DNA of 64,000 bases, taken from positions 620,001 through 684,000 of the forward strand of contig NZ_JBFUPK010000001.1 of the NCBI RefSeq assembly GCF_041355105.1, read 5' to 3'. Shown piece after piece: positions 36,070 to 44,640 of this stretch (positions are counted from its first letter, which is position 1; each line of letters starts with the position of its first letter). The notes under the pieces were generated by a model that saw nothing but the letters and a program-made list of their open reading frames with translations, was not told the DNA's origin and ran no database searches. This stretch comes from Terriglobus sp. RCC_193. GTDB lineage: Bacteria; Acidobacteriota; Terriglobia; Terriglobales; Acidobacteriaceae. Both the position numbers and the translations under genes were made by a program.

Positions 36070-36699
36070 CTAATCTTCCTTCCAGCGGTACGCGGAGGGT
36101 TGCGGCAGGCCGATGTGGCCCAACACGCGACAACTGAATTGGCGAGCAATTTCATCCAGGCTCGGCGGTTGGAAGTACATGGCGGGGATCACGGGGTAGA
36201 TGATTGCTCCAGCCTCGGCCGCGAGCGTCATGTTGCGCAAATGGATGCGATTGAATGGAGTCTCCCGGACGCAGAGAATCAGCGGCCGTTGCTCCTTCAA
36301 GGTGACATCCGCCGCGCGGTCGATGAGCCGCGCTGCCATGCCGTTGGCGATAGACGCGAGCGTTCCCATGGAACAGGGCAGCACGATCATGCCGTCCGAG
36401 GGATGACTGCCGCTGGCGACGGGAGCGGCGATATCGTCGTTGCGGAATACCGTGAATTTGCTGGAGGGCGGGGTGTCGAGGAGCGTCTCCAGGAGGGAGG
36501 AACGTCCGCCGGTGAGGCTAAGTTCTTCCGTAACAACTCGCAATGCATGATCCGACGCGATGAAGTGAACGGCTTCCACACGATCGTCGGTGTTGAGCAG
36601 TCGAAGCAGGTGCGCGGTAAACAGCGCACCGCTGGCGCCCGTCATCGCAATGGTCAGGCGCGCGCGCGTGAGGTCGCGGTTTTGAGAAAATGGACTCAC
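36070..36699 (-). CDS. ubiX: Flavin prenyltransferase UbiX
   Basis: UbiX joins dimethylallyl phosphate to FMN, giving the prenyl-FMN cofactor of UbiD decarboxylases. The 209-residue protein begins LTIAMTGASGALFTAHLLRLL (FMN phosphate loop). It has IASDHALRVVTEE, VLPCSMGTLASIANGMAARLIDRAADVTLKE (the PCSMGTLA..A.G....L..RAADV signature), RPLILCVRETPFNRIHLRNM and the end AGAIIYPVIPAMYFQP. Length and motifs are normal. ubiD is not in the window. It ends 2 bases from the convergent hydrolase stop. Confidence 0.96.
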   Translation of the reverse strand: MSPFSQNRDLTRARLTIAMTGASGALFTAHLLRLLNTDDRVEAVHFIASDHALRVVTEELSLTGGRSSLLETLLDTPPSSKFTVFRNDDIAAPVASGSHPSDGMIVLPCSMGTLASIANGMAARLIDRAADVTLKEQRPLILCVRETPFNRIHLRNMTLAAEAGAIIYPVIPAMYFQPPSLDEIARQFSCRVLGHIGLPQPSAYRWKED

Positions 36700-36828
36700 G
36701 CCTTCGATTATCGTCGAATGCCAAAATTTTCACCGGAACAAGTGATTCCGGATTGCGTTATTAAGAATGGGCCACACCCCCAGGGTGGCCGCCAGACCCC
36801 ATAGCTCGACGCCTTGAAGGAGATGCCC

Positions 36829-37881
36829 ATGCCGCGTATGCGACAGGCCGCAAACTTTCTCGCCGCCGCACTGTGCATTGCACTTCTTGCTCCACTGCGC
36901 GCGCACGCCAGCATCAGCCTGCTGGTGGAAGAACCATTTGGAGCGTTTGGCGCGTTTAATCCGACCGGACATGCTGCTGTTTATCTGGATAACATCTGCG
37001 CCGATTCGCCGACACGGCTGAGGCTGTGCCACGCAGGAGAGATGGGTGTGGTGATCAGTCGTTATCACCGGATGGACGGCTATGACTGGGTTGCGATACC
37101 GCTGATTCCATACCTGTATGCCGTCGAAGACACTGCAGACGTGCCGCAGACGGCTACGCCCTCGCTGGAGAAGGAGTTGCGCGATCGCTATCGGCGGGCC
37201 CATCTGTTAAGCCTGGCGCCGAGCAGGGAAGATGGCAGCGCGCCCGGCGGCGAGTGGATTCAGTTGATCGGATCGTCTTACGATCGGCGCATCTATGGCT
37301 TTCAACTGCTGACCACGCGGGAACAGGATGAGAGCATTATTGCCCGGTTGAATGACAGCCACAATCGAGGCCGGTTCAACCTGTTCTATCGGAACTGTGC
37401 GGACTTTGCGCGGTCGATCCTGCGCAGCACATTCCCGGGATCGATCCCACGGAATTCCATGTCGGACTTCTGGCTGACTACTCCGAAACACCTGGCGCGG
37501 CTGGTGACGAAGTTCGGCAAGAAGAATGCAGAGTTGCAGTTTCAGACCTTCCAGATACCGCAAGTGCCGGGAACTATTCCGCGCAGTCGCAGGGTGGATG
37601 GCATTGGCGAGTCGCTGGTGCGGTCGAAGAAATACATTGTTCCGCTGGCGTTCTTCTCGCCCACTACGGCGCTGAGCCTGGTGGCTGCGTATGTTGGTAC
37701 CGGGCGCTTCAAGATGCCGAAGGGGGCACCTTTGATGACGCAGTTGCAAACGCCAGCGGAGCCGATGGGCATTGTGATTGCCGATGACCGGCTTCAATTG
37801 CCGGTGACTCCGTCGCCGTTTGTGGAAGCGAAGATGTGCTCTGTCCTGGTTCCATTGCCTGAGGCAGAGGGCGGCAACTGA
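36829..37881 (+). CDS. Secreted papain-fold-like protein of unknown function
   Basis: The 350-residue product starts at ATG 36829, six bases after 'aaggag', and carries a signal peptide (QAANFLAAALCIALLAPLRAHA). The mature part has GHAAVYLDNIC near residue 42 and RGRFNLFYRNCADFARSILRS near 180-200. A histidine before the cysteine helix is the pattern of circularly permuted NlpC/P60 or LRAT-like papain folds (and of DUF4105-type proteins), with C in YRNCADFA as the possible nucleophile. No catalytic claim is certain. A later hydrophobic stretch (IVPLAFFSPTTALSLVAAYVG) may associate with the membrane. It diverges from ubiX. Confidence 0.8.
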   Translation: MPRMRQAANFLAAALCIALLAPLRAHASISLLVEEPFGAFGAFNPTGHAAVYLDNICADSPTRLRLCHAGEMGVVISRYHRMDGYDWVAIPLIPYLYAVEDTADVPQTATPSLEKELRDRYRRAHLLSLAPSREDGSAPGGEWIQLIGSSYDRRIYGFQLLTTREQDESIIARLNDSHNRGRFNLFYRNCADFARSILRSTFPGSIPRNSMSDFWLTTPKHLARLVTKFGKKNAELQFQTFQIPQVPGTIPRSRRVDGIGESLVRSKKYIVPLAFFSPTTALSLVAAYVGTGRFKMPKGAPLMTQLQTPAEPMGIVIADDRLQLPVTPSPFVEAKMCSVLVPLPEAEGGN

Positions 37882-37885
37882 CGGC

Positions 37886-38470
37886 CTAACCATCCTGCAG
37901 GGCGAAGGCGACGATGGTGGTGCCGGTGATGCCGGTTTGTTCGTCGAGTGTGGCTTCGAGTGCCGGATCGGGAAGATGCAACTCGGCTGCGGCGATGGCT
38001 TCCGCTGGAGCGTCGATAAAACACAACTCGCAGACACCGAATCCGTCTTCTTCTGTGCGGACGGGCGGCCCAAAGGTACGGCAGGTCATGGGCCGGTGCG
38101 CATAGAGATCGCAGGTGCCGGTGGCCGGATCAAGGACGGGGCAGACTGCTTCATTGGCGAAGTCTTCGAACTGTTCGAGGGAGGCTTCGTCCTCGTAAAG
38201 GATGCCGGTGGCGGTGTCGCCGGGAAAGTCTGCGCTTAGGTCCGCGATGGATTGCTGGACGCGGGTGCGGATGTGTTGCTGCGTTTCGGGAGTCGCCAGC
38301 CGGAAGCCTTCGCGGATGCGTTCTGTGTCGAGAGGACTGATGCGGAAGACGCCTGTGCAACATTGGCTACAGCCCGGACGACAGGCCAGCCAGGGGCCGC
38401 TGCGACGCGTGGCGTCTGCAAGTGCGGCGTCCATGAGCTGGATGAGTTGACTGTCGTCGGGTGGGTGCAT
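37886..38470 (-). CDS. YkgJ-type cysteine-cluster protein
   Basis: The 194-residue protein carries the Fe/S- or Zn-binding cysteine pattern of the YkgJ family: CRPGCSQCCTGVFRISPLD, then ANEAVCPVLDPATGTCDLYAHRPMTCRTFG, then GVCELCF. Eight or more cysteines are spaced as in the family (CxxxCxxCC ... C...C..Y..RP..CR). Its function is not established; metal cluster binding is inferred. ATG 38470 is preferred; the frame is open to 38554 but the extra part is not conserved-looking. Confidence 0.88.
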   Translation of the reverse strand: MHPPDDSQLIQLMDAALADATRRSGPWLACRPGCSQCCTGVFRISPLDTERIREGFRLATPETQQHIRTRVQQSIADLSADFPGDTATGILYEDEASLEQFEDFANEAVCPVLDPATGTCDLYAHRPMTCRTFGPPVRTEEDGFGVCELCFIDAPAEAIAAAELHLPDPALEATLDEQTGITGTTIVAFALQDG

Positions 38471-38849
38471 TCGTAGTGTCCTCAGGCTGCTTCTATGGCA
38501 GGAAAGGGGAGAGCGTATTCCAGCTATAGAACTCGTCGGGATTCTTCGCTTCACTCAGAATGACGGCTGGTATACGGAATTTGATTTTCCTGATGCAGTG
38601 TAGTGGCAGGAGAAGAATGCAGGTCCTTCGACTTCGCTGCGCTTCGCTCAGGATGACGGCTCTAAAACAGCTCGCTCAGGAGGACGACTCTAAAACAGCT
38701 CGCTCGGGATGACGGTTTGTCTACGGAATTTGATTTTCCTGATGCAGTGTAGTAGTGCGAGAAGAATGCAGATCCTTCGACTTCACTGCGCTTCGCTCAG
38801 GATGACGACTTTCAACGTACAGGCCTCTCGATTTTTACGGATGTCCGGG
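38471..38849. repeat. Repeat-only region: 149-bp and 28-bp direct repeats made from families A and B
   Basis: No gene is seen. A family-B element (38530-38567) is followed by two copies of a 149-base period starting tacggaatttgattttcctg at 38573 and 38722. Each period carries an inverted family-A repeat (38614-38660 and 38761-38809). Between them is a shorter duplication, tctaaaacagctcgctc at 38661-38677 and 38689-38705 (28-base period). This looks like recombination between family-A copies. Confidence 0.8.
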
Positions 38850-40169
38850 CTACTGTGCCTGTAGCTCCGATAGTGGCTTGCCGAAGACGCGCTCGAAGAT
38901 GGCCGGGACGTTGTTGAGGCGGCGGTTCACGTCGAAGGCTCGGGCGATGCGTTCGGGCGGGAGCAGGCTGGTGATCTGCGGATCGGCTGCTACGAGTTCC
39001 TTGAAGACGAGGTCTTCTTTCCATGCCTTCATGGCGAGGGTCTGGACTGTTTTGTAGGCGTCTTCGCGGAGCATCCCGGCTTCGGCGAGGTCGAGCAGGA
39101 GTTGGCCGGAGAAGACGAGTCCGCCGGTGAGATTCAGGTTTTTCAACATGCGCTCGGGGTAGACCATGAGCTTGTCGATGAGGTTGGTTGCCTTGCTGAG
39201 CATGTAGTCGGCGAGCGTGGTGGTGTCCGGCAGGATGACGCGCTCGGCGGAGGAGTGCGAGATGTCGCGCTCGTGCCAGAGGGCAACATCTTCAAGTGCT
39301 ACTTGAGAGTTTGCGCGCATCACACGGGCAAGGCCGCAGATGTTCTCGCAGGTGATGGGGTTGCGCTTGTGCGGCATGGCGCTGGAGCCCTTCTGCTTTT
39401 CGCTGAAGAACTCTTCGGCTTCGCGGACTTCGGTGCGCTGAAGATGGCGGATTTCGGTGCCGATCTTGTCGAGCGACGAGGCGATGATGGAGAGGGCGCC
39501 GATGTAGGCGGCGTGGCGGTCGCGCTGGAGTACCTGCGTGCTGACTTCAGCGGCTTTGAGACCGAGGCGCTTGCAGATTTCCTCTTCCAACTGTGGCGTG
39601 ACGGTGCCGTAGCTGCCGACTGCGCCCGAGAGCTTGCCCACGCGCATGTCTTCGGCGGCTGCGGAGAAGCGGGCGATGTTGCGCTGGGATTCGGTGTACC
39701 AGAGGAGCAGCTTCAGGCCGAAGGTGGTGGGTTCTGCGTGGACGCCGTGCGTGCGGCCGATGCAGGGTGTGAGTGCAAACTCGATGGCGCGGCGCTTGAG
39801 GACAGCGGACAGCGCGTGCAGGCCTTCGAGGATGATTGCGGATGCCTGCTTGAGCAGAAGCGCCTGCGCCGTGTCGACAACGTCGGTGGAGGTGAGGCCG
39901 AAGTGCAGCCAGCGTGATTCGGGGCCGACCTTTTCCGCGACCGCGGTGGTGAAGGCGATGACGTCGTGGCGCGTCTGGAGTTCGATTTCCTGAATGCGGG
40001 CGATGTCGAAGTCGCCTTTGGAGCGGATGGCTTTGGCTGCTTCCTGTGGGACGATGCCTGCGTCGGCGAGGACTTCGCTTGCGGTCGCTTCAACTTCAAG
40101 CCATGCACGGAACTTCGATTCGTCGGACCAGAGCTGGCGCATGGCGGGGCGTGTATAGCGATCGATCAA
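38850..40169 (-). CDS. purB: Adenylosuccinate lyase
   Basis: PurB cleaves SAICAR and adenylosuccinate in purine synthesis. The 439-residue protein has the fumarase/aspartase superfamily signature [15 protein letters not shown] with the catalytic Ser loop, [31 protein letters not shown] (the His in THGVHAEP) and the substrate loop [12 protein letters not shown]. Length is normal for the short bacterial form. It stands alone on the minus strand downstream of repeats; a glutaredoxin-like gene lies 168 bases away on the same strand. Confidence 0.97.
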   Translation of the reverse strand: MIDRYTRPAMRQLWSDESKFRAWLEVEATASEVLADAGIVPQEAAKAIRSKGDFDIARIQEIELQTRHDVIAFTTAVAEKVGPESRWLHFGLTSTDVVDTAQALLLKQASAIILEGLHALSAVLKRRAIEFALTPCIGRTHGVHAEPTTFGLKLLLWYTESQRNIARFSAAAEDMRVGKLSGAVGSYGTVTPQLEEEICKRLGLKAAEVSTQVLQRDRHAAYIGALSIIASSLDKIGTEIRHLQRTEVREAEEFFSEKQKGSSAMPHKRNPITCENICGLARVMRANSQVALEDVALWHERDISHSSAERVILPDTTTLADYMLSKATNLIDKLMVYPERMLKNLNLTGGLVFSGQLLLDLAEAGMLREDAYKTVQTLAMKAWKEDLVFKELVAADPQITSLLPPERIARAFDVNRRLNNVPAIFERVFGKPLSELQAQ

Positions 40170-40282
40170 GGGAACGTACCTCTTTGGCGTGGTGGCCGGG
40201 ATAAGCGCAGGCTGCGTGCACTCTATTCAGTTTAATGGACGCAGGATTCGCGATTCTTTTGTGCGATGCCTGATGTTGCCCG

Positions 40283-40312
40283 CAATGAGAAACGCCCTGC
40301 CGATGCAGGGCG
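40283..40312 (-). terminator. Terminator after the glutaredoxin-like gene
   Basis: A perfect 8-bp stem, cgccctgc (40293-40300) with gcagggcg (40305-40312), has a cgat loop. Read on the minus strand it is followed by tttctcatt. It lies 25 bases past the stop at 40338. Confidence 0.7.
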
Positions 40313-40337
40313 CGCTCTTATGACTTTTAAGTGGACG

Positions 40338-40598
40338 TTATCCCGGTTGCTGCACGCCGAGCAGGGTCGACATCTCATCGAAGAGAAAGCCCTGGCCGGG
40401 GCGATACGGCTGCACCCACTTGCCGTTGAGAACGAACTGAGGGATCGCTTTTTTGCCCACGTTCTGCAGGAGTTCATCGACAGCGCCGGGAGTCGTTTCA
40501 ATGTTGACTTCGGTGTAGGGGATGTTGTGCTGCGCGAGGAAGCGCTTGGCGACAAAGCAGTCGCGGCACCAGTCAGCGGTGTAAACCTTCAGATCCAT
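40338..40598 (-). CDS. Glutaredoxin-like protein with a CRDC motif
   Basis: This 86-residue thioredoxin-fold protein reads VYTADWCRDCFVAKRFLAQH at the start, giving the redox pair C11-x-x-C14. IPYTEVNIETTPGAVDELLQ and KKAIPQFVLNGKWV follow (cis-proline in IPQF). It probably reduces disulphides or protein-bound thiols. The CRDC pair differs from the classic CPYC of glutaredoxin 1. An NrdH-type role cannot be excluded. It is flanked by purB and an SDR gene on the same strand and has its own terminator. Confidence 0.88.
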   Translation of the reverse strand: MDLKVYTADWCRDCFVAKRFLAQHNIPYTEVNIETTPGAVDELLQNVGKKAIPQFVLNGKWVQPYRPGQGFLFDEMSTLLGVQQPG

Positions 40599-40621
40599 GC
40601 TTCCAGTTTACTCCTTCGGCA

Positions 40622-41398
40622 CTATTGCTCGTGATAATTGCGGATGAGGCCGCCGTCGACGAAGTAGGTGGAGCCGGTGACGTATGCCGCTTCGTCGCTG
40701 GCGAGAAAGGCTGCGAGAGCGGAGACGTCGTCCACTGTGCCCATGCGGCCCAATGGAATGTTCTGCAACAGCGCGTTGAGTTTTGGCTTGTCGTTAAGCA
40801 GAGATTGATTGATGGGGGTGATGATGGCGCCGGGCGCTATGTTGTTCACCGTGATGTTCTTTGGGCCGAGTTCCACGGCGAGGTCGCGCATGAGCATACG
40901 CACGCCGCCCTTGGCTGCGCAGTAGCTGGCGAAGTGAGGGAAGACCATGTCTTCATGTACGGACGAGATGTTGATGATGCGGCCGGGCGTGTTGTTGGCG
41001 AGTGCATGTTTTACGAAGGCCTGCGTGGTGAAGAAGACGCCTTTGAGATTGACGTTGAGGACGAAGTCGTAGTCGGCTTCGGTGACTTCGGTGAAGTCGG
41101 AACCTTTCTCAACGCCTGCGTTGTTGATGAGGATGTCGAGCTTGCCGAAGGTATCGATGCCTGCCTGCACGAGCGACTGGCAGTCAGCGACTTTGGACAG
41201 GTCGGCCTTCACGCTGATGGCTTTGCGACCGAGTGCTTCGATCTGCTGTTTGGTGGCGTCTGCGCCTGCGGGATTGCCGGAATAGTTGACGACGATGTTG
41301 GCACCGTCTTTTGCGAGACGGATCGCGATGCCCTGACCAATGCCGGATGACGAGCCGGTGACGAGTGCGACTTTACCTGCGAGTTTGCCTTCGCTCAT
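40622..41398 (-). CDS. Short-chain dehydrogenase/reductase
   Basis: The 258-residue classical SDR has the cofactor motif TGSSSGIGQGIA, NNAG in LDILINNAGVEKG, the catalytic Ser in IINISSVHEDM and YCAAKGG (YxxxK). The segment ELGPKNITVNNIAPGAIITP is well conserved. The Ser/Asn context after the second strand (NYSGNPAGAD) suggests NADP(H), as in 3-oxoacyl-ACP reductase or glucose 1-dehydrogenase types. The substrate cannot be decided. It lies 24 bases upstream of the glutaredoxin-like gene on the minus strand. Confidence 0.92.
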   Translation of the reverse strand: MSEGKLAGKVALVTGSSSGIGQGIAIRLAKDGANIVVNYSGNPAGADATKQQIEALGRKAISVKADLSKVADCQSLVQAGIDTFGKLDILINNAGVEKGSDFTEVTEADYDFVLNVNLKGVFFTTQAFVKHALANNTPGRIINISSVHEDMVFPHFASYCAAKGGVRMLMRDLAVELGPKNITVNNIAPGAIITPINQSLLNDKPKLNALLQNIPLGRMGTVDDVSALAAFLASDEAAYVTGSTYFVDGGLIRNYHEQ

Positions 41399-41420
41399 GC
41401 GGAGTTGGATGCAGGGAAGG

Positions 41421-41867
41421 CTATCGGCGGGCGCGAAAAAAGTTGGTGAGCATGGTGCTGCACTCTTCGGCGAGGACGCCAGAGATGACTTCCACGCGGT
41501 GGTTCAGGCGCGGGTGGTTCATTACTTCAAGCACTGATCCGCATGCCCCTGCCTTGGGATCAGGCGCGGCATAGATGAGGCGGCCGATCCGTGCGTGGAG
41601 GATGGCTCCGGCGCACATGGCGCAGGGCTCCAGCGTGACGACGAGTGTGCAGCCGGTGAGGCGGTAGTTGTGCAGGTGTTTCGCCGCGTTGCGCATGGCG
41701 ATGATTTCGGCGTGGGCTGTGGGATCGTTGTCGCGGATGACACGGTTGTTGCCGCGGCCGATGACCTGGCCGTCAAGAAGCACGATGGCGCCAACGGGGA
41801 CTTCGCCTTCTGCCTCGGCGGCGTGCGCTTCGGCGATGGCTTCGTGCATGGCTTCCTGATCGGTCAT
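41421..41867 (-). CDS. tadA: tRNA-specific adenosine deaminase TadA
   Basis: TadA converts A34 to inosine in the tRNA-Arg(ACG) anticodon. The 148-residue protein has the deaminase zinc motifs HAEIIAMRNAAKHL (HAE) and VTLEPCAMCAGAILHARI (PCxxC), with VPVGAIVLLDGQVIGRGNN ahead and LTGCTLVVTLEPC. The region ending HPRLNHRVEVISGVLAEE fits TadA rather than a free-nucleoside deaminase. It lies 22 bases upstream of the SDR gene on the same strand. Confidence 0.95.
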   Translation of the reverse strand: MTDQEAMHEAIAEAHAAEAEGEVPVGAIVLLDGQVIGRGNNRVIRDNDPTAHAEIIAMRNAAKHLHNYRLTGCTLVVTLEPCAMCAGAILHARIGRLIYAAPDPKAGACGSVLEVMNHPRLNHRVEVISGVLAEECSTMLTNFFRARR

Positions 41868-41877
41868 CTACCTGAGT

Positions 41878-42465
41878 TTACTTTGCAGCAGCGGGGTTTA
41901 ATTCGGTACGGTAGGCGTCGCTGAGAGTGTTCTTTTCTTTCGCGATGGGGAGCGCGGTTGGATAGAACTGCGCGAAGGTGGTGTCGACTGCTCCGTGCGC
42001 TTCATGGCAGGTGTAGCAGCTTGCGGGCTTTGGAATGAGGTGTTCTGTGCCGTCTTTGCCGCGGACGTAGAAGGCCCATTCGGTGCCGCGCTTCTGATGG
42101 ATTTCCAGGCCGCTTACTTCGCCGCCCTGGGTGTGTCCGCCCTTGTTGATGGAGACGTTTTCTTCTGCGGTGCGGTTCTCAAGAACGAAGGTGGTGCCGT
42201 CGGGCCAGTGGCCGGTCTGCTTGTAGCTCTGCCATGCTTCGGGATTGACGAAGACGTTGTCGAAGACCGAGTGGTGTTCCTGCGTGAGTCCGACTGCGCC
42301 GGGTGTGGCGTACGTCATGTCGATGCCGCTGGTCATGTAAATCCATTCGCGATAGTTAGCGGGGATGGAAATGGATTTTTCTGGTTGCAGCGCGGTGTCA
42401 ATGGCATGGGCTGCAACGATGAAGATACAGAGAAGCGATGCTGCGGCCAGAGAAGCCTTGTGCAT
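41878..42465 (-). CDS. Periplasmic cytochrome P460-family protein
   Basis: The 195-residue product starts at 42465, with 'ggag' upstream, and has a signal peptide (KASLAAASLLCIFIVAAHA). The domain follows cytochrome P460: YREWIYMTSGIDMTYATPGA, FDNVFVNPEAWQSYKQTGHWPDGTTFVLE, then WAFYVRGKDGTEHLIPKPASC leading to the heme motif CYTCHEAHG. P460 proteins use a cross-linked heme and act on hydroxylamine or NO; which reaction applies here is unknown. It lies between tadA and the aguA terminator. Confidence 0.9.
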   Translation of the reverse strand: MHKASLAAASLLCIFIVAAHAIDTALQPEKSISIPANYREWIYMTSGIDMTYATPGAVGLTQEHHSVFDNVFVNPEAWQSYKQTGHWPDGTTFVLENRTAEENVSINKGGHTQGGEVSGLEIHQKRGTEWAFYVRGKDGTEHLIPKPASCYTCHEAHGAVDTTFAQFYPTALPIAKEKNTLSDAYRTELNPAAAK

Positions 42466-42531
42466 GATGATCTCCGAAACGGCTGGATGGCGAGGACATT
42501 TCCAGCTTACATGCACTGTGTTGGAAAAGTA

Positions 42532-42574
42532 TGAACGCAGCGACCGCGATGATTTTCTGCGAGCGCTGCGTTCA
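42532..42574 (-). terminator. Terminator after aguA (bidirectional form)
   Basis: An 11-bp perfect stem, tgaacgcagcg (42532-42542) with cgctgcgttca (42564-42574), lies just downstream of the aguA stop (42586). There is a T7 run on the plus-strand side and tacttttcc on the minus-strand side. The stem separates aguA from the P460 gene. Confidence 0.8.
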
Positions 42575-42585
42575 TTTTTTTAGTG

Positions 42586-43635
42586 CTATGCGGGTTCCTG
42601 CTGCGTCATGCAGTGCAGTGCGCCGAGTCCCCAGATGAAGTCGCCGCAGTGGATGCCGACGATCTTGCGGGTGGGGAACTGGTCCGCGAGGATGTTCAGA
42701 GCGATGCGGTCGTTCGCGTCGTTGAATGTTGGAACGAGTACGAGGCCGTTCGCGATGTAGAAGTTGGCATAGCTTGCCGGAAGACGTTCGCCGTCGAAGA
42801 TGACCGGTGTGGGCATGGGCAGTTCGATGACGTTGTAGGGCTTGCCGTTGGGTTGACGGAAGCTGTGCAGGCGGTCGAGATTCTCCGCGAGCGGTAGATG
42901 GTTTTCGTCGGCGGTGTTGTGCTCGGTGGCGGCGACGATGGTGTCGACGGCGGTGAAGCGCGCGATGTCGTCGACGTGGCCGTGGGTGTCGTCGCCTGCG
43001 CAGCCGCGGTTGAGCCAGAGGACCTGGTCGATGCCGAGGTAGTTGTGGAAGCAGGTTTCAAGCTGCTGCTTGCTGATGCCGGGGTTGCGCTGCTGGACTT
43101 CGCTAAGCAGGCACTCTTCCGTGGTCAGCAACGCGCCTGCGCCATTGACGTCGATGGAGCCGCCTTCGAGGACGACGCGGTGGTCGCCGATCATGGGCTC
43201 GAAGCTCGGCATGTTGTAAAGCTTCGCTACGTGCGAGGGGATGAGGTCGTCGTTGTGCCAGTTGGGATACTTGGCCCAGGCGTTGAACTTCCAGTTGGTG
43301 ATGGCTACTTCGTTCGCTTTCTTAACGAAGATGGGGCCGCTGTCGCGGAGCCAGATGCGGTCGGTCTTCCAGAGGTGGAAGTGGATGCGGGCGAGGTTGG
43401 CACCGGCGCGGGTGAGGATGCGTGTGGCGACTTTTTGCGCACGCTCGTCGTTGACGAGGATGTTCACGTCTTCCACCTGCGAGAGGTTGCGGACGATCTC
43501 TGAGTAGACCCAGGGGATGGGCTGGAACTTGCCGGGCCAGTCTTCGGCGTTGTGCGGCCATGCGATCCAGGTGGAGGTGTGTGCGTCCCACTCTGCGGGC
43601 ATGCGATAGCCGAGGCTGTTTGGTGTTTCGGGCAT
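42586..43635 (-). CDS. aguA: Agmatine deiminase
   Basis: AguA hydrolyses agmatine to N-carbamoylputrescine and ammonia. The 349-residue protein starts MPETPNSLGYRMPAEWDAHTSTWIAWPHN. It has WLRDSGPIFV (substrate-binding RDSGP), VLEGGSIDVNGAGALLTTEEC, GDDTHGHVDDIARF (the catalytic His) and the C-terminal catalytic cysteine in LGALHCMTQQEPA, where GGGN(I/M)HC is usual. The start at 43635 is chosen because the 12 residues above it are not conserved. aguB lies 93 bases upstream, and a pyruvoyl arginine decarboxylase gene is 3 kb further up, so the arginine-agmatine-putrescine route is encoded locally. Confidence 0.95.
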   Translation of the reverse strand: MPETPNSLGYRMPAEWDAHTSTWIAWPHNAEDWPGKFQPIPWVYSEIVRNLSQVEDVNILVNDERAQKVATRILTRAGANLARIHFHLWKTDRIWLRDSGPIFVKKANEVAITNWKFNAWAKYPNWHNDDLIPSHVAKLYNMPSFEPMIGDHRVVLEGGSIDVNGAGALLTTEECLLSEVQQRNPGISKQQLETCFHNYLGIDQVLWLNRGCAGDDTHGHVDDIARFTAVDTIVAATEHNTADENHLPLAENLDRLHSFRQPNGKPYNVIELPMPTPVIFDGERLPASYANFYIANGLVLVPTFNDANDRIALNILADQFPTRKIVGIHCGDFIWGLGALHCMTQQEPA

Positions 43636-43652
43636 TTTCAAAATCCTTAAGA

Positions 43653-43693
43653 GCGAACGCAATGTTCGCAACGTTTTCGCAATGTTCGCAACG
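43653..43693. repeat. Palindrome and 20-bp duplication upstream of aguA
   Basis: The sequence cgcaatgttcgcaacg occurs at 43658-43673 and 43678-43693. The left copy is part of a perfect dyad gcgaac-N5-gttcgc (43653-43669), 18 bases before the aguA start. It could be an operator or a chance local duplication. Confidence 0.4.
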
Positions 43694-43728
43694 GATTCTG
43701 TGAACTCCGTGAGGATGCGTTTCGTGTC

Positions 43729-44640
43729 CTACAGCAGGAAGCGTTTGGTGATGCCTTCGTAGGCGTCGATACGACGGTCGCGTAGGAAGGGCCAGTGTTG
43801 GCGCGTGACTTCGACGAGTGCGGGGTCGAGGGTGGCGTAGAGGATCTCTTCCTTGTCGTGCGATGCCCTGGCGATGATGCGGCCGAAGGGATCGGCGATG
43901 AAGCTGCCGCCCCAGAACTCAAGGCCTGCACCTTCCGGGCCGGGCATGTTCACGTCGTTGTGGATGACGTCGCCCTGTTCGTGGCCTACGCGGTTTACGG
44001 CACATACCCATACGCCGTTGCTGATGGCGTGTGCGCGCTGCGTGGTCTGCCATGCGTCGTACTGGGCTTCGCCGAACTCTTCCTTCTCGCTGGGGTGCCA
44101 GCCGATGGCGGTGGGGAAGAAGAGGATCTCTGCGCCCTTCAGTGCCGTGATGCGTGCGCCTTCGGGATACCACTGGTCCCAGCAGACGAGTGTGCCGATG
44201 TTGCCCGCGGTGGATTCGAGCGCGCGGAAGCCGAGGTCGCCTGGTGTGAAGTAAAACTTCTCGTAGTAGAGCGGGTCGTCGGGGATGTGCATCTTGCGGT
44301 AGACGTCCGCGATGTGGCCGTCGCGTTCGAGCGTGACGGCGGTGTTGTGATACAGGCCCGGCGCTCGGCGCTCAAACAACGAGGCGATGACGACGACCTT
44401 GTTGTCCTTTGCGATTTGGCCGATGCGTTCGGTCGATGGGCCGGGAATGGATTCGGCGGTGGCGAAGAGTGCGTGGTCTTCGCGCTGGCAGAAGTATTGC
44501 GCGCGGAAGAGTTCGGGCAGGCAGATAAGTTCGGCGCCGTTCTTTGCAGCTTCTTCAATGCGCGCGGCGGCCTTGTCGAGGTTTTTCTGCGTGTCCGGCT
44601 CGCAGCTCATTTGAATGAGGGCTACGCTGGTCTTCTTCAT
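43729..44640 (-). CDS. aguB: N-carbamoylputrescine amidase
   Basis: AguB converts N-carbamoylputrescine to putrescine, CO2 and ammonia. This 303-residue nitrilase-superfamily enzyme has the Glu-Lys-Cys triad: the Glu in LICLPELFRAQYF, the Lys in VYRKMHIPDDPLYYEKFYF and the Cys in GTLVCWDQWYPEGAR. The VNRVGHEQGDVIHNDVNMPGPE and FWGGSFIADPFGRI stretches match AguB. It is the gene upstream of aguA, so both steps from agmatine are side by side. Confidence 0.95.
   Translation of the reverse strand: MKKTSVALIQMSCEPDTQKNLDKAAARIEEAAKNGAELICLPELFRAQYFCQREDHALFATAESIPGPSTERIGQIAKDNKVVVIASLFERRAPGLYHNTAVTLERDGHIADVYRKMHIPDDPLYYEKFYFTPGDLGFRALESTAGNIGTLVCWDQWYPEGARITALKGAEILFFPTAIGWHPSEKEEFGEAQYDAWQTTQRAHAISNGVWVCAVNRVGHEQGDVIHNDVNMPGPEGAGLEFWGGSFIADPFGRIIARASHDKEEILYATLDPALVEVTRQHWPFLRDRRIDAYEGITKRFLL

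Noticed and set aside
38573-38809. CRISPR-like spacing of repeats
   Set aside because: There are only two or three units, the unit is long and the intervening sequence is repeated too; no cas genes are present.
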